NCBI RefSeq assembly: GCF_004027225.2
Contig: NC_044282.2
Span: 63,229,725-63,293,724 of the forward strand
Direction of reading: 5' to 3'
DNA from: Strigops habroptila
Taxonomy: Eukaryota; Chordata; Aves; Psittaciformes; Psittacidae
DNA: 64,000 nucleotides
The notes beneath the pieces are model-generated. The model made no database searches. It saw only the letters and a list, made by a program, of their open reading frames with translations, and was not told the DNA's origin. The first letter of the stretch is position 1. Each line of letters begins with the position of its first letter. A program made the position numbers and the translations under genes. Positions 34,801 to 45,520 of the stretch are shown here, piece after piece.

Positions 34801-37800
34801 GCCGCAGGGAGCTTCTGGGAGAGCTGGTGCCTGTCCTGACCCTCCTCTGCTCTCTTCTAGATGGGTCCTTCCACAAGCACATTATCTGCAAGGTCAGTGT
34901 TCTCTACCACTGCGGTCCCCCATCGGGGCTGGCACCAGTGAGCCTCCTGGCTGGGGCAGATGGGAGAGCTGGGAAGGGCATCGAGGCCCCTGTGGAGCTC
35001 GCCGCTCCCAGCTTTTTGGGGTGACAGAGGAGAGCCATGCTCCCAACCCTGGGTGTCCCCAGCTCTTGGGACATGAATGGCACCAGCATGGGCATGTGAC
35101 TGATGGCTGTCCTTTGGCCTCCAGGTGCAGTGTATTGCCACGCTCCAGGTGGGCTCTATCCAGGCAGGGAATGTGTCTGAGTGCGGCCAGTGCTTTAGCC
35201 TCTCGTGGATGCCATCCAAGCCCCATCATTACCTTGCAGCTGGTTTTTATGATGGTGAGTACCCCACAGTGCACAAGAAGGGCCTGCATCCCATGGCAGA
35301 GCCTTTGGGAAGCAGCCCTTGCCCTGCAGCAGGTAGAGACACACGTGGAGCTTTGTGCTCCTTCAGCCTCGGGCAGGAAAGGGGGAAACCTGAGGATGAG
35401 TATGGGGGCAGCGTTGGGGTGAGGAGCAGCAAGTGGTGGGTACTGTGCAGGAACCTGCCTGTCCCTGGGACAGGGGAAAAACTTATTGTAGGCTGGCCAC
35501 AGACTCCTTCATGTACCTTCCAGCGCCAGGACGTGGCTCTGGCTTAATCCACATGCATCTGACTTGCATGGATGCAGTATTGTGTCTGGCTTCAGGCAAT
35601 CCACAGCGCTCTGCTGCGCTGCCAGGACCTGCCGTACCTGAGCCATCCTGTTGTGCTCTAAGCCCCAGCTCCAGCACTGGCTCAGCTGCTGGGTCTCTCG
35701 GCTCCTGCAGTCCCTGCCTGTGCTGCTGCCTGTCCCCCAGACCCACATGCTCCCAGCTGCAGCACTGGTGAAGTCATAGGGCAGCTCCTCATGGGCACAG
35801 GTCTCATCCCGCAGGCACTGTGGCTGTCTGGAACCTGCTCACCAAGTCCCTGCTGCAGTGTGTGCACCAGCCTGATGGCTCCCTCAAGCTCTATCCTTTC
35901 CAGTGCTTTCTAGCCCATGACCACGCAGTCCGGAGCATCGAGTGGTGCAAGGCTGACAGGTGAGGGCAGGGGTGCTGGCGATGGTGTAGGCACTGCCTGG
36001 GAGAGCAGGCTCACTCCTGCAGATGAGGGTCCTTTGCCAAGATGGGCTTGAGAGGATTTGGTGCTGATGGCACTTGGTCCTCTGAGGCACTGAAGAGGTT
36101 GGGTTGGGCTTTCTGGGGTTGAGCCACTGCCTGGGGGAGCAGCATTGTTCTGCGGGACTGGGGCCAGCCTGTGCATGCAGCAGGGACGGGGCATGGCTCT
36201 GCCCTGGGGTCTCAGTGCTGCCTTTCTCCTGGTTCTCAGCAACTTCCTGGTCACGGCAGGGAGCGACCGTAAGATCAAGTTCTGGGACCTGCGGCGGCTC
36301 TATGAGCCCATCAACAGCATCAAGCGGTTCCTCAGCACCGAGGTAGCCTGGCTGCTGCCCTACAATGGGGTCACCGTGGCCCAGGACAACTGCTATGCCT
36401 CGTGAGTGCCGGGGCCATGGTGGTACCTGCTCTGTGCCTGGCGGCCAGCCAGGCTGGGGTTTGATCTTACTCCCCAGAGGCGTCTCTCGTTTCTCCCTCC
36501 CTGGGAGTGTCCAACTGTGCCATGGTGAGGGCAGGCTCTGCTCGTGCTGGGTCTCACCATATCCTGGGGCACAAGCAAGGTGGGTGAGGGGAAGGATGGA
36601 GGCCCCTGAATCGGCTGGGCAATGGGGCTCCTGTGTGGGCCCGGGTTGACACAAGTTGGCAGAAGTGTTCTGGGGTCTTGGTGTGTTCTCACCCTCTGGG
36701 AGCTGCCCTGGGGTAACTCATGATGGCTGTGACATGCTGCTGGAGTGAGGACAACCCCCCTTCATCTGCCTGGGTCCCTGAAGTCTCTGGGGAGCTGAGC
36801 TCTTGCAGTTTTGGGGTGACACCATAGATCTCTATCGTCATCTGTTCCCTTTCTGTTGCAGTTACGGTCTCTGTGGGATCCACTACATTGATGCAGGGTA
36901 CTTGGGCTTCAAGGCTTATTTTGTGGCACCTCGCAAGGGGACTGTGTGGGTAAGAGGCTGGTGCAGGGCAGTTCTGTCCTGGGTCCATGTCAGAGGCATG
37001 GGCACATGCCCCACACTGAGGGTCAGCTGGGTCCTGCAGCTCCCAGGCAGGGGTGACACAGCCCGGCTGTGTGAGGCCCCGGCTCCTAGGTTACCCTTTG
37101 CTCCTCGGACAAGGGACCATGGCCACTGTGTGAGGTGCTGTCCCTACCTGTGTCCAAGCTGGCTGCACTTCGGAGCCCATCCCTCCCCGGGGGGTGGAAG
37201 GTGGTGGTGGTGCTGCTGCAGCCTGGCTGGGGGTGGTGGGGAGCCCACTGGGACCCTGTGCTTTAGAGATGTCTGTTCCTGCAGAGCATATCTGGCTCAG
37301 ACTGGCTAAACACAGTGGCTGCAGGAGACATCACCGGTGAGCTGGTGGCTGCGGTGCTGCCCGACCTGGCCATCAACCCTCTCAACGTCAAGCGGTCTTC
37401 AGACCGTAGATTTGTAAGTGATCATCATGCTTGGCAGGGCCCGTTCCTGACACATGGGGCTGGGCAGGGTGGGAGTTGTGTTCCTGGGTCATGGGAAGAG
37501 TATTCTGAGCCGGCCTCAGGGCCTCTGCTGCCCCACACATGTGTGAGCATGTCATGGATGCGCGTCCTTCATGCCCACATAGGTGCTGCGTGGTGGGGAA
37601 GGGCAGTGGTGACAGCCTTGATCTTGGGGATCCTGGGGCAGGGCTCCTGGGGCCCCCAGCCCTGCTCAGTCCTTGGTGGTCCCTGTCTGCGGAGGAGCAC
37701 ATGGACCCCCTGCACTGAGCCCCATCTTGCCCACAGCCTGTCTACAAAGCTGACCTGCTGCCCTGCAGCCCCGACGGGTCAGGGGGTGGTGAGCAGGCAT

Positions 37801-38975
37801 TGCCACTGACCAGGCGCTACAGCGAGATGGTGACCAAGAGCTACATCCGATTTCGGGACACAGACCTGGTAGGAGGGGCAGGGGGCAGGCCTGGGGCTGG
37901 GTGGTCCTGGCCATGAGTGGGACCTGTGGGCGTGGGGCTGGGGCTTGTGGGGCTGGGGCTTGTGGGGCTGGGGCTGGACAGTGGGAGCAATAGGGCGAGG
38001 AGATGCTGCTCAGGTGTTGTGGCAGCCCCTCACCTCTGGTGGAGCCCCAGCTGACTGCCCTGAGAGTGTAGGGATGGGCTGCCCCCTGCTTGGTTGCAGG
38101 GCAGTGGGGGCGTGGCTGTGGGCATCAGTCCCAGGCAGAGCTGCACTCTTGGTGTCATGGCTGTGGCAGCAGTCTGGCATGCCCAGCCCTGGCAAGGAGA
38201 TTGTGAGGGGTCACAGCCTGCCTGCACCCCGCTCCCCAGTGTTCCAAGCTGTGTTCGGGATGTCAGCATGGGGTGCCAGGGCCAGGCTGTGCTCAAGGGC
38301 CCTCTAGAGAGTGGGGTCTGCCATGCTGCAGCCCCCTTGCCCTGGCCCTCCCTAGGGTCTGGCTTCTCTTACCCTGGGCTGTGGCTGTTTGGTGGGTGAC
38401 CCTGGGGGCACCCCGTGCCCCCTGGCTGAGCAGCCCCTGCCCCTGTGGCAGTGCTGGTGGTGCCGGCACCGCTGTGCACTCAGCACTCCTGCCCCAGGCA
38501 CACAGCCCATCGCCGTGCCACCCCTTCACAGCGCAGCTTCAAGAACTTCCCCAGCCGGGAGCCCATGCGCAGGATGCACACGCAGGAGGTGAAGGCAGAA
38601 CTGAGCCTCGACCGCCTGCAGCTAGAGTCCCTGCACAAGGTGAGAGAGCCCCAGGAGGCTGTGGCTGCTGCAGGCAGGGTCTGCCTCTAGCCCACTACCC
38701 CTGGTGCTTACCAGGTGCTGGGATCCTGGGGCTCCCTCCCTCCTGACCCCCTTTTCCTCCCGAAGGTGCGCTTCAGCCCCAACCTGGACTCGCATGGGTG
38801 GCTGGTGTCAGCGGGGCAGGCGGGCATCGTGCGGGCACACTGCATGGTGGGGCTGGCCTCCGGTGTGAGCCGACAGCTCCTGCCAGAGCGCCGTGCCCGC
38901 TTCAGCTCCCTCTATGGGGATGAGCCTGGCAGCCCCAGCCCCACCGAGTGCTCCCCGCTGCTGCAGGCAGAGTAG
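28895..38975 (+). CDS. GTF3C2: GTF3C2, general transcription factor IIIC subunit 2 (TFIIIC110), complete
   Basis: Subunit of TFIIIC, which binds the B box of tRNA genes and recruits RNA polymerase III. Eighteen exons join in frame: 28895-29027, 29209-29590, 30521-30827, 31320-31414, 31647-31724, 32121-32219, 32498-32725, 32900-33011, 33157-33274, 34861-34892, 35125-35254, 35815-35959, 36240-36401, 36862-36949, 37285-37413, 37737-37868, 38532-38639 and 38766-38975. The product is 895 aa (human 911). It has an AT-hook-like KRGRK at 116-120, an acidic stretch ([10 protein letters not shown]), then the WD40 half with the conserved blocks [31 protein letters not shown] and [20 protein letters not shown]. 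Residues 10-37 are arginine/serine-rich and unlike the human N-terminus. I chose the ATG at 28895 for its CCGATGG context and open junction to exon 2. Exon 10 is only 32 nt. Divergent from TMEM214 across the U1 cluster. Confidence 0.95.
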
Positions 38976-39443
38976 CACCGAGTGCTCCTCACGCTGCTGC
39001 CGTGTGTTCTCGCCCCAGGCAGGAGTTGGCTGGGACAGGCTGTGCTGTCTGGGGGGGCTGTGTACCCCCTCTCGGTGCTTCTTACCCTCTGGGTCCCACC
39101 TCAGGGGAGGGACGGCTGTTCCTGGCTGTCACCGGGGATGCTCAGGACACTTGTCCTTGTGCTCTGGGCCCAGGAGGATCCTTTTGCGCTGTTTGGTGCA
39201 GGGAGGGGGGGTGTTGGGACTGGTGCATGTCCCTGGCTTGAGCTGTGGTTCTTGGGGCCTGATGCCAGGGAAGCATCCGTAGATCCCTGCCTGTGTGGAG
39301 CTGTGCTTGTGCTGACGCCTCCCCTCCCTGTGCAGGTGCAGGGGGCTGGGGGAGCCCAGCCATGTCCTGAGCAGGGCTGATGGGGCCGGTGAGGGGGCCG
39401 GCAGCTCTGGAGTTGCTCACATTGAGCCTGTGTTCAGCTGTGC

Positions 39444-39449
39444 AGTAAA
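39444..39449 (+). terminator. GTF3C2 poly(A) signal (AGTAAA variant)
   Basis: AGTAAA about 470 bp after the GTF3C2 stop, followed at once by a GT-rich stretch (GTGGTTTGTTTTGT), which suits a downstream element. No AATAAA is seen on this strand nearby. Confidence 0.6.
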
Positions 39450-39618
39450 CGTGGTTTGTTTTGTAAAGGTTGTTTGTGGTGCTGGCACAGGGCCACGGGG
39501 TGGGCGCTGGTACCTGGGGTGGCTGTGTCCCCCACTCTGCTCTTGTGGGGTGCCGGCGCTGTCCCCCCTCCCAGTCCCCTCCTGGCTGCGTGTGCCGCTG
39601 CTGCTGCTCTCCAACAAG

Positions 39619-39624
39619 TTTATT
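39619..39624 (-). terminator. SLC30A3 poly(A) signal (AATAAA)
   Basis: TTTATT on the plus strand is AATAAA for SLC30A3, implying a 3' UTR of about 0.7 kb (39600-40296). That UTR holds a (CA)n tract near 39687-39703. Confidence 0.7.
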
Positions 39625-40296
39625 GGTGGCTGTGGACTCTGCCACCGCCCGCTGGACTCTGCACAAAGAGATGGACAGAGAGACAGACACACACACACAC
39701 TGACAGGTGCGACAGACACAGAATCACAACGGCGGGGAAAGATCAGGCCAAGGCATGGCAGCATCTGGCCCAGCCTTGGCTAGGAGGCAGGGAGCAAGGC
39801 CAGGGCTGCCCTCACCCTACACACCAGCAGCAGCTCCCCTGGCTCCCCTGCAGCCTGGGTACCAGCAAACCCAGGGTCAGGGGGGCGGTGGGGCAGCCCC
39901 TGTGGCGCTGGCGGAGTGGAGTCAGAGCCAGATCTGGCTTCCACTGCTCCCCCAGGGGATGTCCCTACCTGCCCTTGCTCCTGACGGGTAAAGCAGGGCT
40001 CCAGGGGGGACATGTGATGGAGCAGGATACTCCTCCTCCTCCTTTGGAGCTGCTCCCAGCACAGCTGGGGCTGGAGGATCCTGGGGGAGCCCCTGTGCTG
40101 CTGGGGGCCAGGCTGTGTGTCTCCCCTGGGACACTACACATGGGGACACTGTCCCACCCCAGGGCTCTGAGGGTGCAACACAAGGACAGGAGCCCGAGTG
40201 CTGTACCCCGTGCTCCAGGGACAGCTCCTGGGGTGTGGGGTTGTGGCCAGGCCTGACCCAGTGCTGCAGCAGGCAGGGGTCTCGGGCACAAAGGTG

Positions 40297-43200
40297 TCAG
40301 GCGCAGGGGTCCTGGCAGTGCTGGCAGCCCACCATCTCCTCCTGGTACCGCTCCACTTGCACCGTGCATGATGCAAAACCGAACTTGCTCTGCAGCTGGG
40401 TGGTGGCTTCGTGCAGCACCGTCTCGAGGTCAGCGCTGGTGTCTGGGGATGGTAACACAGTGGGGTTAAGCCCTGGCGTTGAGGCAGTCAGTGGGTCCTT
40501 CGGCTGTGCCCTGGGGTCCACAGTGCTCATGGGGCACTCACCAACAGCCACGTGTACCGACATGGCGTGGTGGCTCAGCGTCAGGGCCCAGAGATGCAGG
40601 TCATGGACACCCTTGACCCCATTCACCGCCAGCAGCATCTCCTTCACTGCATCGAACTCGAGGCCCCGTGGTGTCCCTGCCAGCAGTGCCTGGTCACAGG
40701 GAGCCACCCCCAGCCCCATACTGGGGTCAGGGCTGGTGGTGGGAGCAGGCAGGGGTGGGTTTGGGGCTGCCCCAGGCTGTGACCAGACTGGGGATGGTGG
40801 CTCCAAGGTGAGGTGACCTCTCACCACGGCCATTTGCCTGGGGAGGTCAGGGGAGGGAGGGAAGGATGGGAGGGTGGGCTGGGTTGTGGCTGGGTGGGGG
40901 GTGAGCTGCCATGTACGGAAGGGGCTGTGGCAGCTGCAGCCACAATGAGCTCCTGCACCCTCCCTTGTGCCCCTGGTCCTGCACCCTCCTCACCCACTGC
41001 TCACCTTCCATGAGGACTCTAAAGACATCCCTGAGGATGGTGAAGGTGGAGCCAAGGACAAAGACTGAGAAGAAGAGGGTGCTGATGGGGTCTGCAATCT
41101 TGTACTGGGGCTGCAGAGAGCAGGGTCTGTGTGAGGCTTGGGGGCAGAGCTGAGCTGGACACCTGGGCATGGGGCTGAGGGAGCTGTTCCCACAGGCAGT
41201 GGAGGCAAGTCTAGCCTGGGCACCTTGAAGTAGATGATGGTGGCAGCCACAAGGACACTGATGCTCTGCAGTAGGTCACCCACCACATGAACGAAGGCTG
41301 CACGGACACTGGTGCTTCCAGGTAGGGGGGCATGGCTGGGCAGGCAGCCCCCGGTGCTCTCCAGCTGCTCATAGCCCTCTGTGCTGTGGCTGTGGCCATG
41401 GCTGACGGGAGACTGGTGCAGGATGTAGGCCATGCTGGGGAGAGCAGGGCAGGCTCAGCGCTGTGCTGGGCAGGACGCAGTGGCCCCGCTGGCCCTGCCT
41501 GGACCCTCACACAGACAACGGTGGCTGGGCATCACAGGCAAAAGGGACACAGGAAGGCACTCCTGTGCCCCAGGACGGGGGAGAGGTGTGGGGCAGGGTC
41601 TCACCATGTGGCAGGGCTGGAGGCGCAGCAGGGACGGGGCACTCAGCATAGCAGGAAGGTTTGTGGGGCCAGGGCTCAGACTGGGCATGGGGGCAGGGCT
41701 GAGGGGCGTGCTGCTTGGGGAGGCCAGGGGATATGGGGCTAGAGGATGTACGTACATGGGCTGGAAGCTGGGAGAATATGGGGGACAGAATAGGGGGAGG
41801 CAGTGCTTGGGGATATGAGGTTGGTGCACAGAGACAGAAGGTGACCTGGGGGCCAGGGCTGGGGGTCTTGGGGTACCAGGGGCAGCCATGGGGCAGCGGT
41901 GTGGGAGGGGAGGCCAAAGTTCAGGCTGGGGGTGTGCAGGGGGATGTGGGTATGCACAGCCCCATGTGGGACGTACACCAGGTTGACGCCAACGGCGCTG
42001 GCAGATGTAGCCAGCATGGCTCGTGCCTCGATCTCGTAGTCATTGCTGATGATGCGGGCAGCTGCCAGGTAGACAAGGGCCCCGGTCATGACCCATATGG
42101 AGAGGACAGAGGCCAGTGCACCCAGTGTTTCTGCAGGACAGGAGCCATCAGGACCCATCCTGGCTGCAGTGCTCCCATGGAGCCTTGTGTCCCCTCAGCT
42201 TACCTGAGCGGTGCCAGCCGAAGCTCATAGTCTTGGTGGGTGGGTGAGTGGAGACCCAGAGGGAGAAGAGGCTGACGGACATGCTGCCTATGTCTGTCAG
42301 CAGGTGGGCCGCATCTGTCATGATGGCCAGGCTGTGTGCCAGATACCCACCTGCGGGCACAGGGCAGCTGGTACCCAGTGCTGGGGCAGCCACCCATCCC
42401 CATCCCTGTCCCACTGTTACCTATCACCTCCCCGATCATGAAGATGCAGCAGACAGTGCAGGCAACACTCAGCTGCCGGCAGGCCTGGAGCCTGCCCCGA
42501 CCCGGGCTGGGGGCACGGGGGCTGCAGCAGCAGTGGGGAGCTGGAGCTGGGGGTCCCGGCGGTGCCAGGGGGTCCTGGGAGCCTGCAAACAGACTGGGGG
42601 CGGGGGTCACTGCCGGCCGCACCGGCTACCAGAACCCCTGCCCGGCACCCCCGGGAGCTGCCCGGAGCTCCTGGTGGCCGAGCGCCATCGTCCCTCCCAG
42701 CCCCGGTCTGTTCCGTGCGATGCCGGCATACCCCCGGAGCGGGGCCCGTCGCGTGCCCCTCGGAGCCTCGCGACCGGCGTCTCCCGCTGCCGCACCGGGG
42801 TTCGCGGCCGGGGCGCTGGCAGTGTACGAAGAAGCCGGGCGCGCCCGTCGGGACGAGCAGCCGCGGAGCTGCCGGAGGAGCCGGGGCCGTCCCCAGCGCA
42901 CCGGCTGCACGGCGGAGCCGCGGGGAGCCCAGTCGGGGGTGGAGGGTGGCGTGGCCGGTGCGGGAGCGGGCGCCTGCGGCGGAGGTGACGGTGGGACCGA
43001 GGTGTTGGGTCTGGGGCCGGGCTGCTGGACGGGGCACTAGCGCGGGACGTGAGGCGTGGGAAGCGGGCGGCGGAGGCGGGGGCCGGCGTGCGGGAGAGGT
43101 GGGCGAGGGACCGGGGCTGGGGCGTTGATGCATGGAGCAGCAGTGCGGGAGGGCGGATGGACGGTACCGGTGTGGGTGGGTGACGCTTGGGCGCCGGTAC

Positions 43201-43820
43201 CAGCCAGACGGACACCCGAGGGGGGAACGGGGCCGGCGCACAGGTTCCGCTTGAACGGAGGTGCCGGTGTCTGGGGTGAAGGTGCCAGTGCACGGACGGT
43301 CGGGGCTGGCTCGGGGTCTGCGGAGGTGCTGATGTCTGTGTCGGATGAAGGCGCGGGGGTGGGGGGTACAGACGTGCTGGCGGGTACTGGTGCCAGGGGA
43401 TGCCGAGGACTGGGGGAGGTGGGCACTGCGGGACGTGCCGGGAGCTTGCGGGCCCGGGGGATGGGACCTGGCGCTGCCGGAGGGGATAGAGCCGGGGGTG
43501 AGGGCATGCGGGACGATGGGGGGTGATGGAGATGCCGGGAGTGATGTGGGAGCCCAGTGCGGGCTGTGCGGGTGCGTGGGATCAATGCAGGTGCAGGGAG
43601 TGATGGAGGTGGTGGTGTCGGGGTTGCCTGGGGCACTGGGAGGTGGTTCTACCAGTGCCGGGGTTATGGGGTGCCGGGGGTGGCGGTGATGGGGGTGATG
43701 GAAGTGCCGGGCGATGGGGTGCCGGTGCTGGCGGTACCTCTTGAGGCGCAGGCTGCCGTCGGCGCGGCTGCCCCGCGGGCTGACCAGGCGGGAGCTCTCG
43801 GTGCCGGTCGGGGGCTCCAT
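40297..43820 (-). CDS. SLC30A3: SLC30A3, zinc transporter ZnT3 (complete)
   Basis: Cation-diffusion-facilitator transporter; ZnT3 loads zinc into synaptic vesicles in mammals. Eight exons join in frame: 43738-43820, 42421-42593, 42204-42350, 41977-42130, 41224-41434, 41005-41110, 40542-40676 and 40297-40442, giving 384 aa (human 388). The start [18 protein letters not shown] and the end CQHCQDP match ZnT3. The two zinc-site HxxxD motifs are present: AHLLTD in TM2 and FVHVVGD in TM5. The His-rich cytosolic loop ([14 protein letters not shown]) lies between TM4 and TM5. Exon 2 must begin at TCTGTTTGCAGG, not at the nearer AG, because only that keeps frame and the family motif LKSLF. ZnT2 and ZnT8 are related, but the N-terminus and the DNAJC5G/TRIM54 neighbourhood favour ZnT3. 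Convergent with GTF3C2. Confidence 0.94.
43320..43740. repeat. Degenerate GATGCCGGG/GGTGCCGGGG repeat in SLC30A3 intron 1
   Basis: Repeated units such as GGGGTGCCGGGG and GTGATGG(A/G)GATGCC occur at irregular 15-40 base spacing up to the edge of exon 1. The array lacks stops in some frames and so produces long false reading frames. Confidence 0.6.
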
Positions 43821-44179
43821 GCCGCGGGCGAGCAGCACGGCGGGCACCCGCCGCCGGACTGCCGCGGCCCCGCCCCCCTGCCGAGGCCCCGCCCCCCTGC
43901 CGAGGAGGGAGGGACCGGAGCCCCCCGGGCACCCCGCGGCGGGGGAGGGAAGGGGGACGGCCGCGGACCCGCTGAGACACCGGTTAGAGGCACGGGGCGG
44001 GGGCAGTGGAGCCGCAGGACACTGCACCGGAGCTGCTCGGCTCCCGGGGGAGGCACGGAATGGTGGTTAACCGGGTGCTCTGGTTAACTTGTGCAGGGGG
44101 CTGGTAGGCTGTGGGAAGCTGCTGGGCTACGTGGGCGCTGCTGGAGCGTGGGGGGCCGCTTTTGCACCTCGGGGATATC

Positions 44180-45190
44180 CAGGGGGTTGATGAGAGAACA
44201 CATCCTGGAGACCACTTCTGAGCATGTGAGCACGGACAAGAAACCCACCTGGAATCTGGAGAAGCCAGCACGGCTTCCCCAAGGGATGGTCATGCCTTAC
44301 CGTGTCACTGACGACCTGGAGATGGGGGGAGTGTGTGGACATCATCTGCCTGGACCTTGGTGGGGTTTGGGCACCATGTCCTCTAAGATCCTCCTGGAGA
44401 AGCTGTGGCAGTGTGGGCTGGATGAGCAGGCAGGAAAGTGCATTGAATACTGACTGCATAGCCAGGTCCAGGGGGTGATCTGTGGCACAAAGGCTAGCCA
44501 GTAATGACTGGTGTACCACCAGGGTCAGTACTGGGTCCAGTCCCATTTAACATCTTTGTGAATGATCTGGATGCTGGGGCAGGTTTGCAGGTGACCCCAA
44601 GCTGGAAGGAGCAGCTGTACACGAGGGTTGGGCTGCTCTATCATGCAGAGGGACCGAGACAGGTAGAGAAATGGGCTGACAGAACCTCAGGAAGTTCAGC
44701 AAGGGGAAGTGCAAAGTCCTGCTCCTGGCCAGGAATAAACCCACCACACCAGCACGTGCTGTGGGCTGCCCAGCAGGAAAGCAGCTCAGCAAAGGCCCCG
44801 GGGTCCTGGTGGACACAGAGTTGACCATGAACCCTTGCTGCAAAGGTGGCAAATGGTCTCTTGGGCTGCATTAGAAAAAACATTGCCAGTTGAGGGGGGT
44901 GATGATGTTTCCCAGCTCAGCACTGATCACCCTGGGAGGACTGGGCCCAGCGCTGGGCTCCCAGTGCAAGAGGGACATGGGCAGACTGGAGATCTCAAGT
45001 CTATGAGAGGCCACCAAGGTGCTGGAGGGACTGGAGCATCTCTGCTGTGGGGAAAGGCTGAGGGAGCCAGGACAGCTCAGCTTGGAGCAGAGCAGGCTCT
45101 GGGGGATGGAATCCGTGTCTGTAAATACCTGCAGGGAGGGGATGAGGAAGAGGGAGCCAGGCTCTTCCAGCGGTGCCCAGGATTAGAGGT
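44180..45190 (+). repeat. CR1 LINE fragment between SLC30A3 and the UCKL1-like gene
   Basis: About 1 kb of diverged CR1: the palm region (GTACTGGGTCCAGTCCCATT), then FSKGKCKVLLLARNK-like and ERLREPGQLSLEQSRL-like segments. The usual 3' tail is missing, so the copy is truncated at both ends. Together with GC-rich flanks it fills the space between the two divergent genes (43821-45520). Confidence 0.8.
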
Positions 45191-45520
45191 CACGGGTACA
45201 CACCGGGCACAGGGAGTGTCCCCCTGGACACGCTCCCCCGTGCGCGGGTGACACGGGCACGGGCTGCCCAGGGTGGCGGGAGGGTTCTAGGTCCCTGGAG
45301 GCTCTGGCCGTGCTCCCGGGCAGCGGCTGCGGGGCACTGAACGGGACAGGGCCGGGTTCCGCTATCCCCATTACCCGCTGTCCCGGTTCCCGCGGGTGCC
45401 CACGTGTGGCGGGGGCGTGGCGGGGCCGCGGGGGCCGCCGGGAGCCGCGTGCAGCAGCGGCCCGTCCCGGCAGCCCCCGCGGCCCATCCCGAACCCCCCG
45501 GCCCGCGGCGGCGCGCGGAG

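Noticed and set aside
39456-40256. 266-codon plus-strand frame after GTF3C2
   Set aside because: It lies in the convergent 3' UTR region, antisense to the SLC30A3 UTR, with tryptophan- and glycine-rich chance sequence.
42417-44027. 536-codon open frame on the minus strand
   Set aside because: It covers SLC30A3 intron 1 and part of exon 2 in another frame. The composition is proline/serine/arginine from a GC-rich repeat, with no recognisable domain.
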